Part shown: positions 1 through 5,721 of the stretch, one piece after another | How the letters are laid out: each line of letters begins with the position of its first letter | Numbering within the stretch: position 1 is the stretch's first letter | NCBI GenBank assembly: GCA_003165495.1 | Contig: PMMB01000286.1 | Span: forward strand, 1 to 21,069 | Source: Gammaproteobacteria bacterium | GTDB taxonomy: Bacteria > Pseudomonadota > Gammaproteobacteria > Steroidobacterales > Steroidobacteraceae | Length of the DNA: 21,069 nucleotides | Direction of reading: 5' to 3' | Program-made: the position numbers and the translations under genes | The notes under the pieces: model-generated | What the model was told of the DNA's origin: nothing | Database searches by the model: none | The model's input: only the letters and a program-made list of their open reading frames with translations

Positions 1-1
1 G

Positions 2-130
2 TTGTTCGCCGACGCACGCGCAGCGCTTGCGCAAGAGGGCGCCGTGATCGTCGATCTTAAATCGCCGGCGGCTTTCGACGAGCTGGAGGAGCCAGAGTGC
101 GAAGCCTTGCTTTACGAGTTCCGCGGGTAG
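2..130 (+). pseudogene. 3' end of an amidase-family gene, apparently truncated
   Basis: The reading frame enters from the left edge and stops at the TAG at 128-130, giving 42 residues. The pattern (ALAQEGAVIVDLKSPAAF, then ECEALLYEFRG) resembles the region of amidase-signature hydrolases where an ADxxxxLxxxGAxxVD stretch is followed by a LLYEFK-type motif. In the homologues I remember, the chain continues after LLYEFK with a DLNAYL-like stretch and roughly 100 more residues. Here it stops at once, and no other frame downstream resumes that pattern. The Ser-cisSer-Lys catalytic region would lie outside the window. I infer a C-terminally truncated amidase, probably non-functional. A short C-terminus in a divergent family member is the alternative. 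Confidence 0.45.
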
Positions 131-298
131 GGTAAACACTGCCTCGGGGAGGGAGGTGCGTTGTGTTGCGCCCCAGACCTATAATTTCCTACCTTTCGTG
201 AATGGGGGAAGTTTTGGGGGCAACTCAAATTTTCAAAAAAATAAAAACCGAATCGAAAGAAAATCGTAGTCGATTAGTCGCAGAGCCTCCCTGCCTGT

Positions 299-523
299 TT
301 ACTGCGCATTGCGGTTCGCGGCGCTCGAAGATCGCTTCTTCGGCGTGTGCTTGTAATGAGAAGTCCTTGCGTGGCCCACGATAGCCGGCTGAATGGGTGC
401 ACCATAGACGTGGTGATTCGTATGAGGGTGCGGGACATAAGAATTCGGTTTATCGCCAGCAACTGACAGCGCCGGTTGCACGAGCGTGACGGCGGCGAGC
501 ACCGTAATTGCGAATTTCGTCAT
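299..523 (-). CDS. Small secreted protein, function unknown
   Basis: This 74-residue protein starts with a classic Sec signal peptide: MTKF, a hydrophobic core (AITVLAAVTLVQPALS), and likely cleavage near VAG. The mature part is short, rich in His, Pro, Lys and Ser, and contains PHPHTNHHVYGAPIQP followed by a basic, Ser-rich tail. An AGGAGG ribosome binding site lies about 7 bases before the ATG, which supports both start and strand. It follows the PotF-like gene on the same strand after about 115 bases. I have an impression of similar short His-rich exported proteins in soil Alphaproteobacteria but know no function. The His cluster could bind metal, which is only a guess. The main alternatives for this interval are other-frame readings lacking a signal peptide or Shine-Dalgarno. 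Confidence 0.7.
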   Translation of the reverse strand: MTKFAITVLAAVTLVQPALSVAGDKPNSYVPHPHTNHHVYGAPIQPAIVGHARTSHYKHTPKKRSSSAANRNAQ

Positions 524-596
524 GTTGCTGATCCTCCTAGCCTAATGGTAGGTCAATATCGCGCTTCGGCGTTCTGCGCGTGCGCCGTAACGTGAT

Positions 597-616
597 GTGC
601 GTCTCGAGATACGCAC
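597..616 (-). promoter_or_regulatory. Short inverted repeat between PotF-like gene and small secreted gene
   Basis: GTGCGT (597-602) pairs with ACGCAC (611-616) around an 8-base loop containing CTCGAG. It sits downstream of the PotF-like stop and upstream of the small secreted gene, both on the minus strand. There is no U-run, so it is not a standard intrinsic terminator. It could be an operator, an mRNA processing or stability hairpin, or chance. Confidence 0.25.
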
Positions 617-638
617 TCTGAAGGATTCCCTCCCTGGT

Positions 639-1793
639 TCAATACCCCGTGCGAAATCGAGTCCATTCTCGAGTAATTAAGCGTGAATACTCCAAGGGTA
701 CGGCCCTGGGGGTGAGCAATCTTGCGCGGGTTGCCTCGTCGGGGTAGATGGCTTCGTCGTTTCTTATGGAAGCCTGAACCAGCGGTAGCGATGCCGAATT
801 TCCGTTCGGATACTTTATGTAATTGGTGATTCCGGCAGCCACGTCGGGCCGCATCAAATAGTTCATCCAGATCTGCGCATTGTGCGGATGCGGCGCATCC
901 GCGGGAATGCCCATCATATCCACGGTGATGAGCGCTCCCTCGCGGGGCACAACATAGGCGAGAACAACTCCAGTCGTTGCCTCCTTCGCGCGGCTCCGGG
1001 CCTGCTCGATATCACCGGACCAACCTAGCGAGAGGCATACGCTGCCATTAGCTAGGTCGGTGATGTACTGCGCCGGATCAATATAGTGAATGTAGGGTCG
1101 TATTTTTCTCAATACTTCGGAAGCGGCGGCAACATCGAGGGGATCAAGCCGGTTTGGGTCGCGTCCCAGATAAATAATTACGGAGTCAAAAACGTCCATC
1201 GGCGAATCGATTATCGTAATTCCGCAGTCTTTGAGCTTCGCCGCATTGTTCGGGTCGAAGAGCAGCGCCCAGCTGTTGGATAGGTTCGCGCCGAGTCGAG
1301 CGCGTACCTGATCGACGTTATAGCCAATGCCGGTCGTCGTCCACATGTAAGGTACGGCGTACAGATTGCCCGGGTCATGTACTGCCAGCCGGCGCGTGAT
1401 GTCCGGGTCTCCGTTAACTAGATTTGGCAGCGCAGATTTGTCGAGCTTGCGATAGACACCGGCTTTGAGTTGCCGCTCGAAGAAAGCCTCCGTCGGAATG
1501 ACCACATCATATCCCGTATGACCTGTCAACAATTTGGTCTCGAGAACCTCGTTGTTATCGTAAGTGTCATAGCGAACTTTTATCCCCGTTTCTTTTTCGA
1601 AATTAGATACGGTGTCAAGTGCAATGTAGTCGATCCACGAGTAAACGTTGAGAATTTTCTCGCTGTCGTACGGAGTCGTCGCGTTGGAATTCCCGTCGAT
1701 TGCGCGCGCCGTGGCTGATTGGCTCGAATGCCGGCTGCACCCGAGTATCATAAATAGCAATACAAGAGAAGTGGTCGTCCGAAAAATCCGCAT
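639..1793 (-). CDS. potF: PotF-like polyamine (spermidine/putrescine) substrate-binding lipoprotein
   Basis: The 384-residue product matches the periplasmic binding protein of polyamine ABC importers along its length. Landmarks are LNVYSWIDYIA, a VSNFEKETGIKVRYD stretch, VVIPTEAFFERQL, AVPYMWTTTGIGYNVD, YITDLANGSVCLSLGWSGD and WMNYLMRPDVA, in the same order as in E. coli PotF. The N-terminus (MRIFRTTTSLVLLFMILGC) is a lipoprotein signal with lipobox ILGC and Cys19 as the modified residue. E. coli PotF is soluble, so membrane anchoring is a difference. GGAGG lies 7 bases before the ATG. No PotG, PotH or PotI ATPase or permease gene is nearby, so it either serves a transporter encoded elsewhere or acts as a sensor. 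The polyamine ligand is inferred from family, not proven. Confidence 0.88.
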   Translation of the reverse strand: MRIFRTTTSLVLLFMILGCSRHSSQSATARAIDGNSNATTPYDSEKILNVYSWIDYIALDTVSNFEKETGIKVRYDTYDNNEVLETKLLTGHTGYDVVIPTEAFFERQLKAGVYRKLDKSALPNLVNGDPDITRRLAVHDPGNLYAVPYMWTTTGIGYNVDQVRARLGANLSNSWALLFDPNNAAKLKDCGITIIDSPMDVFDSVIIYLGRDPNRLDPLDVAAASEVLRKIRPYIHYIDPAQYITDLANGSVCLSLGWSGDIEQARSRAKEATTGVVLAYVVPREGALITVDMMGIPADAPHPHNAQIWMNYLMRPDVAAGITNYIKYPNGNSASLPLVQASIRNDEAIYPDEATRARLLTPRAVPLEYSRLITREWTRFRTGY

Positions 1794-1990
1794 GTTCAGG
1801 CCTCCGCGCGTGGCCGCAAATACTACGACGGATCGACGCGCTCTGCTTTACGATTGTCGGCGCGACTTTTCGGCGTACTTTACAGTTATGGAAGGCTCGC
1901 GCGTTTGCTTCGCTGCTCGGACATTGGAGCTACCGACAACCGAAAACCACGGCGGTCGTACAAGTTGGTTATAAGTTCAGGGGAGACGAA

Positions 1991-2752
1991 ATGGATCGGG
2001 AATGCGCATTGGTCACGGGTGCAACTTCAGGAATCGGCTGGGCGACCGCCTGCGCGTTGGCTCAACGTGGCGCGGTAGTCGGTCTGCTCGGACGGCGGCG
2101 CGAAAAGGCAGAGGGGCTAGCGGCCATCCTTCGCGAGATCGGCGGAGAAGGGATTCCGCTGCCTGCCGACATTGGCGAGCCTCGGCAAGTCGAGGCTGCC
2201 GTGGCCAAACTCGTCGCAATTACAGGGCGGTTGGACACGGTTGTCGCGAGCGCTGGGATGGCCTTTGCCGGCAGCATTATGGACATCACCGAGGAGCAAT
2301 GGTCGCGTTTGATGCGCGTTAACCTCGATGGTACTTTCTATACGGCACGATTCACGATGCCACATCTCTTGAAAAGCAAAGGCACGTTCACCGCGATTTC
2401 GTCGGACGCCGGCGTTCAAGGTGCCCCCGGATATGCGGCCTATTGCGCATCGAAGCACGGCGTCATTGGATTCGTGCGTACTTTGGCGCTCGATCACGGA
2501 CCGCAAGGAGTGCGTTCAAACGTCATCTGTCCTGGAATGGTTGAAACACCGATGTCCGATGAAGCAATGGCGAGCTATTCGGAAGCGGAGCGCACCTTTT
2601 ATCGAAGTAACGTACCTCTCGGCCGCTTTGGTAAGCCAAACGAGGTCGCGAAAGCCATTCTGCATCTGACTTCCGAGGATGCCAGTTATTCGAATGGTAT
2701 GGTTTATTCAATAGATGGCGGCTCGACCGCTGGCTATTTCTTCGCAAGCTGA
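1991..2752 (+). CDS. Short-chain dehydrogenase/reductase (classical SDR)
   Basis: A 253-residue cytosolic NAD(P)-dependent oxidoreductase of normal SDR length. The cofactor motif TGATSGIG is at residues 9-16, the central motif is ASAG (86-89) in place of the usual NNAG, and the catalytic set is Asn111, Ser138, Tyr151 and Lys155 (YCASK). The C-terminal IDGG (241-244) is typical of FabG-like enzymes. The residues after the glycine motif (GRRREK) suggest NADP preference, which is only an inference. The start has AGGGGAG a few bases upstream. It opens a same-strand run with a second SDR 9 bases downstream and a tricarboxylate-type transporter after that, suggesting a shared catabolic job. The substrate cannot be read from sequence. 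Confidence 0.9.
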   Translation: MDRECALVTGATSGIGWATACALAQRGAVVGLLGRRREKAEGLAAILREIGGEGIPLPADIGEPRQVEAAVAKLVAITGRLDTVVASAGMAFAGSIMDITEEQWSRLMRVNLDGTFYTARFTMPHLLKSKGTFTAISSDAGVQGAPGYAAYCASKHGVIGFVRTLALDHGPQGVRSNVICPGMVETPMSDEAMASYSEAERTFYRSNVPLGRFGKPNEVAKAILHLTSEDASYSNGMVYSIDGGSTAGYFFAS

Positions 2753-2761
2753 TCGAAAAAA

Positions 2762-3526
2762 ATGATGAAACCCGAACGACGGACGATCGCCCTTGTAACG
2801 GGAGCTGGCAGCCCAACCGGCATCGGGTTTGCCGTCGCCAAGGCGCTGGGCCACGCGGGCCACCGCATTGCCATCACGTCGATGACGGCGCGGATCGAGG
2901 ATCGCGCTCGTGAACTCACAGCACAGGGGATCGATGCCGTCGGATTCGCGGCGGATCTTACCGATCCGGCACGCGTGTCTGATTTGATCGCTCAGGTCGG
3001 CGATGTCGAGGTGCTGGTCAACAACGCAGGCATGGCATCGCTCGGTGTCCTTGACCCGACCGGCCCGCTGGAAGACATGGCAACCGCGACTTGGGCCGGC
3101 ACCATGGAGCGCAATCTCACCACGGCCTTTTACGTCACGCGTGCCTGCCTACGCGGTATGAAAACGCGCAGATCGGGCCGCATTGTCAATGTGGCGTCGA
3201 CCACCGGACCCGTGACTGGCATTGCGTTCGATGCTGCCTACGGTGCGGCGAAGGCCGGGATGTTGGGCTTGACGCGAGCACTGTGCTTGGAAGTTGCTCG
3301 CCATGGAATTACCGTGAACGCCGTCGCGCCTGGGTGGATTGCGACCGGGTCCCAACCAGAAGCCGACGCGCGGGCGGGAATCGCGACGCCTATCGGTCGC
3401 TCCGGCACGCCTGACGAGGTCGCGAGCTGCGTCGCCTATCTGTGCTCCGCCGGAGCATCGTACTTGACAGGCCAACTCATCGTCATAGATGGCGGCAACA
3501 GTGTCGTAGAGGACAAGAGTCAGTGA
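2762..3526 (+). CDS. Second SDR-family oxidoreductase, FabG-like
   Basis: A 254-residue classical SDR: cofactor loop TGAGSPTGIG (13-22), NNAG (87-90), Asn118, Ser146, Tyr160 and Lys164 (YGAAK), an NAVAPGWIAT segment and VIDGG near the end. It starts 9 bases after the first SDR, so the two are almost surely co-transcribed. The start is a tandem ATGATG without a clear Shine-Dalgarno sequence, consistent with translational coupling. The two SDRs differ clearly in their N-termini and central motifs, so this is not a recent tandem duplication. They may carry out successive oxidations on one substrate or form a heteromer. The exact reaction is unknown. Confidence 0.88.
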   Translation: MMKPERRTIALVTGAGSPTGIGFAVAKALGHAGHRIAITSMTARIEDRARELTAQGIDAVGFAADLTDPARVSDLIAQVGDVEVLVNNAGMASLGVLDPTGPLEDMATATWAGTMERNLTTAFYVTRACLRGMKTRRSGRIVNVASTTGPVTGIAFDAAYGAAKAGMLGLTRALCLEVARHGITVNAVAPGWIATGSQPEADARAGIATPIGRSGTPDEVASCVAYLCSAGASYLTGQLIVIDGGNSVVEDKSQ

Positions 3527-3658
3527 TGGGTGATGACACCTTGCGGCGCCCTGAATAAGACGGGCGGCCGGCGCGTGGGGGATCTCCGGTCCTATGCTGC
3601 AAAGCAGCCCGGCGGTTCCGGCTCGGAGTATTCACCAATCGGCCGTCTCGCATTCCCG

Positions 3659-4975
3659 ATGAGTGCCACGGCAAAGGTTTTACCGCAGATGCTGAATCCC
3701 GCACAACGCAAGGAGAAGATACACGCCGTATTCCGCGTGGCGAGCGGCAATTTTCTGGAAATGTACGACTTCATGATCTTCGGCTATTTCAGCGCGGCGA
3801 TCGGTCGGGCCTATTTTCCCGCCAACAGCGAATTCGCGTCATTGATGTTCTCGATGACCACTTTCGCTGTAGGTTTCATGGTACGTCCATTGGGAGCGAT
3901 TTTTCTCGGCGCTTACATCGACCATATCGGCCGGCGCAAGGGGCTGCTCCTGACGCTGGCGCTGATGTCGGTGGGCACGCTGACGATTGCGCTGGTGCCC
4001 GGCTACGAGACAATCGGCCTCTTCGCGCCCATCGTGGTGGTGTTGGGTCGGTTATGCCAGGGTTTTTCGGCCGGCGTCGAGTTGGGCGGCGTCTCAGTGT
4101 ATCTGTCCGAAATCGCAACACCAGGACATAAGGGTTTCTATGTGTCTTGGCAGTCGGGCAGCCAGCAGGTCGCGGTGGTCTTCGCGGGCGTGCTCGGCTA
4201 CGCGCTATCGAACCTAATGCCGCCCGACGCGCTGCAGGCGTGGGGCTGGCGTATACCGTTGATCGTCGGCTGCATGATCATTCCGTTCATCTACATGATC
4301 CGTCGCACGCTTCAGGAAACCGAGGAATTCGCGGCGCGGAAACACCATCCGAGCCCCACCGAGATTTACGCGAGCATGCTAGCCCATTGGCAGATCGTGA
4401 TCACCGGCGTCGCCATGGTCCTGATGACCACCGTGTCGTTCTATACCATCACGGCGTATACCCCGACATTCGGCATGAACGTACTCAAACTATCGCAGAG
4501 CGACGCGCTCCTCGTCACTCTGTGTGTCGGTCTGTCGAATCTACTCTGGCTGCCGCTCATGGGGTCCCTGTCCGATCGGATCGGCCGGCGACCGCTACTG
4601 TTGACCTTTGCGGGAATTGCAATCCTCACCGCGTATCCGGCGATGGCTTGGCTCGTTGATCAGCCCAGCTTCGTCAAATTGCTGATCGTCGAACTTTGGT
4701 TGTCCTTCATCTATGCCGGCTACAACGGCGCGATGGTCGTACACCTGACCGAAATCGTACCGGTCGCCGTCCGAACCGCCGGCTTCTCGCTGGCCTATAG
4801 TCTGGCGACGACGATTGGCGGCTCGACTCCGGCAGTCGTGACCTATCTGATTCACGAAACCGGCAATCGCGCGATGCCGGGTGCATGGTTATCGATGGCC
4901 GCGGCCATCGCTTTCATCACTGCGTGGATTACCCGCCCCAGGAACGCCGACGCCAAAGGTCTACGGGTACGCTAG
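3659..4975 (+). CDS. MFS metabolite:proton symporter, TcuC/CitA-type (tricarballylate/citrate)
   Basis: A 12-helix major facilitator of the metabolite:H+ symporter family. Diagnostic stretches are RVASGNFLEMYDFMIFGY at the start of helix 1, MVRPLGAIFLGAYIDHIGRRKG in the helix 2-3 loop, GRLCQGFSAGVELGGVSVYLSEIATPGHKGF, SWQSGSQQVAV and LTEIVPVAVRTAGFSLAYSLAT. These are very close to what I remember of Salmonella TcuC/CitA. The frame is open from 3530, but the residues encoded before 3659 are polar, Gly/Arg-rich and unlike the family. I chose ATG 3659 (438 residues); ATG 3689, with AAAGG upstream, is equally plausible. It probably imports a tricarboxylate or related acid for the two dehydrogenases upstream. 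A perfect palindrome covers its stop codon. Confidence 0.85.
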   Translation: MSATAKVLPQMLNPAQRKEKIHAVFRVASGNFLEMYDFMIFGYFSAAIGRAYFPANSEFASLMFSMTTFAVGFMVRPLGAIFLGAYIDHIGRRKGLLLTLALMSVGTLTIALVPGYETIGLFAPIVVVLGRLCQGFSAGVELGGVSVYLSEIATPGHKGFYVSWQSGSQQVAVVFAGVLGYALSNLMPPDALQAWGWRIPLIVGCMIIPFIYMIRRTLQETEEFAARKHHPSPTEIYASMLAHWQIVITGVAMVLMTTVSFYTITAYTPTFGMNVLKLSQSDALLVTLCVGLSNLLWLPLMGSLSDRIGRRPLLLTFAGIAILTAYPAMAWLVDQPSFVKLLIVELWLSFIYAGYNGAMVVHLTEIVPVAVRTAGFSLAYSLATTIGGSTPAVVTYLIHETGNRAMPGAWLSMAAAIAFITAWITRPRNADAKGLRVR

Positions 4976-4980
4976 CGTAC
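4967..4980. repeat. Perfect 14-bp palindrome over the transporter stop codon
   Basis: GTACGCTAGCGTAC is its own reverse complement and overlaps the TAG stop of the MFS gene. It has no U-run. It shares the core GCTAGC with a second 14-bp palindrome at 5245-5258, and the two bracket a small membrane-peptide gene. Confidence 0.5.
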
Positions 4981-5047
4981 AGACTGAATCAATCGCAGCA
5001 TGCTCCAATGTGAATCGACAGAACTTCGTTACCGTTAGGAGAGGAAC

Positions 5048-5221
5048 ATGGATCTGCTGATTCTTCTGATAGTGCTGTTATTGCTGTTTGGTGGTGGAGG
5101 CGGTCTGTATTGGGGCATGGGCGCGGGCTGGGGGATTGGTCCGATCGGATTGATAATTGTCGCCCTTGTGGTTGCCTTCCTCGTTTATGGGTATCGCGGT
5201 AGAAGGGGTAGCGGCCTTTAG
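5048..5221 (+). CDS. 57-residue membrane peptide, function unknown
   Basis: A 58-codon frame begins at ATG 5048, 3-4 bases after an excellent purine-rich ribosome site (TTAGGAGAGGAAC), and ends at TAG 5219-5221. The peptide has a first helix MDLLILLIVLLLLF, a run of five glycines, an aromatic/Gly linker (LYWGMGAGWGIGP), a second helix (IGLIIVALVVAFLVYGY) and a basic tail RGRRGSGL. This predicts a two-helix hairpin with a positively charged end. It recalls small Gly-rich membrane peptides of the DUF3309 type, whose function I do not know. It lies about 70 bases after the transporter, between two 14-bp palindromes and just before a strong stem-loop, so it may be its own short transcript. A toxin-like peptide is possible, but no antitoxin is visible. 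Confidence 0.65.
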   Translation: MDLLILLIVLLLLFGGGGGLYWGMGAGWGIGPIGLIIVALVVAFLVYGYRGRRGSGL

Positions 5222-5244
5222 GAACAGGGCGGATCCACGGCGAT

Positions 5245-5258
5245 CTGCTAGCTAGCAG
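5245..5258. repeat. Perfect 14-bp palindrome after the membrane-peptide gene
   Basis: CTGCTAGCTAGCAG is a perfect palindrome 23 bases beyond the stop of the 57-residue peptide and 15 bases before the terminator-like stem-loop. It shares its GCTAGC centre with the palindrome at 4967-4980. It could be part of the transcript end structure or a protein-binding site. Confidence 0.45.
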
Positions 5259-5273
5259 CCTACTGAGATGGCC

Positions 5274-5299
5274 GGCTGACCCGTTCTGCTGGGTCAGCC
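5274..5299 (+). terminator. Strong stem-loop, likely terminator for the membrane-peptide transcript
   Basis: GGCTGACCC (5274-5282) pairs perfectly with GGGTCAGCC (5291-5299) around the 8-base loop GTTCTGCT, followed by ATTATTGT. Nine mostly G:C pairs make a stable hairpin. The following tract is only partly T-rich, so termination efficiency is uncertain. It may work in both directions, since the minus-strand TPR gene fragments also end nearby. Confidence 0.6.
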
Positions 5300-5300
5300 A

Positions 5301-5441
5301 TTATTGTGGGGAAGCCTCTTCCGGGGGGCCGCAAATAAGCTGGCGATAAATGCCCTCCCTGATAGTCGACTCAACCGACGCGCCGTGCTCTGCCTCCGCA
5401 ATGCCCATCACCGATTCGAGCCGTACCTCATTTGAATGCAT
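5301..5441 (-). CDS. Possible 46-residue ORF or gene remnant downstream of the GT9-like fragment
   Basis: An open frame from ATG 5441 to TAA 5301 encodes a 46-residue acidic, mostly helical-looking peptide (MHSNEVRLESVMGIAEAEHG, then a segment with TIREGIYRQL, ending in a Pro/Glu tail). Its ATG overlaps the end of the preceding minus-strand frame by 14 bases. The composition looks like protein, but I recognise no family, the Shine-Dalgarno is weak (GATTTGATTC upstream), and the stop abuts the stem-loop at 5274-5299. It may be a real small gene, a remnant, or chance. Confidence 0.2.
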   Translation of the reverse strand: MHSNEVRLESVMGIAEAEHGASVESTIREGIYRQLICGPPEEASPQ

Positions 5442-5721
5442 GAATCAAATCTGCTTGCACTCGCTCGAACACGCCGTTCCAGTCGCCGATGCTGTTCTGT
5501 CGATATAGTTTGATCGATGCATACCACGGACTATCGTCTCTATCTAATAGCCAGCGCCAGTCGGGACTAAAGGGCAGTACGACCCAGGTTCTCTTACCTA
5601 ATGCTCCACTCAAATGCGCCACGCTTGTATCTACACTAATCACCAAATCCAGGCATTCACACAAAGCAGCCGTATCGCTGAAATCATTTCGCCTCACGCA
5701 AATCTTTTTGTAGGCTGACAT
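5428..5721 (-). pseudogene. Detached C-terminal piece of the TPR/glycosyltransferase-like protein
   Basis: This frame carries NDFSDTAALCECLDLVISVDTSVAHLSGALGKRTWVVLPFSPDWRWLLDRDDSPWY-type sequence (only pieces listed: DFSDTAALCE, SVDTSVAHLSGALG, PDWRWLLDR, LYRQNSIGDWNGVF). This is the C-terminal half of the glycosyltransferase family 9-like domain that normally follows TPR arrays. It overlaps the end of the upstream TPR frame by 38 bases but lies in the +1 frame relative to it. In the intact homologues I remember, about 20 residues separate the LQKxxREA motif (end of the TPR frame) from the DFxDTAAL motif (here). Both motifs are now almost fused, so a deletion not divisible by three best explains the shift. 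No ribosome binding site is needed or obvious, so I treat it as the severed 3' part of one broken gene. Confidence 0.75.

Noticed and set aside
5684..5721. Programmed frameshift joining the TPR and GT9-like frames.
   Set aside because: The required shift is +1, there is no recognisable +1 slippery site with a stimulatory element, and family residues appear to be missing at the junction, so a deletion is the simpler explanation.
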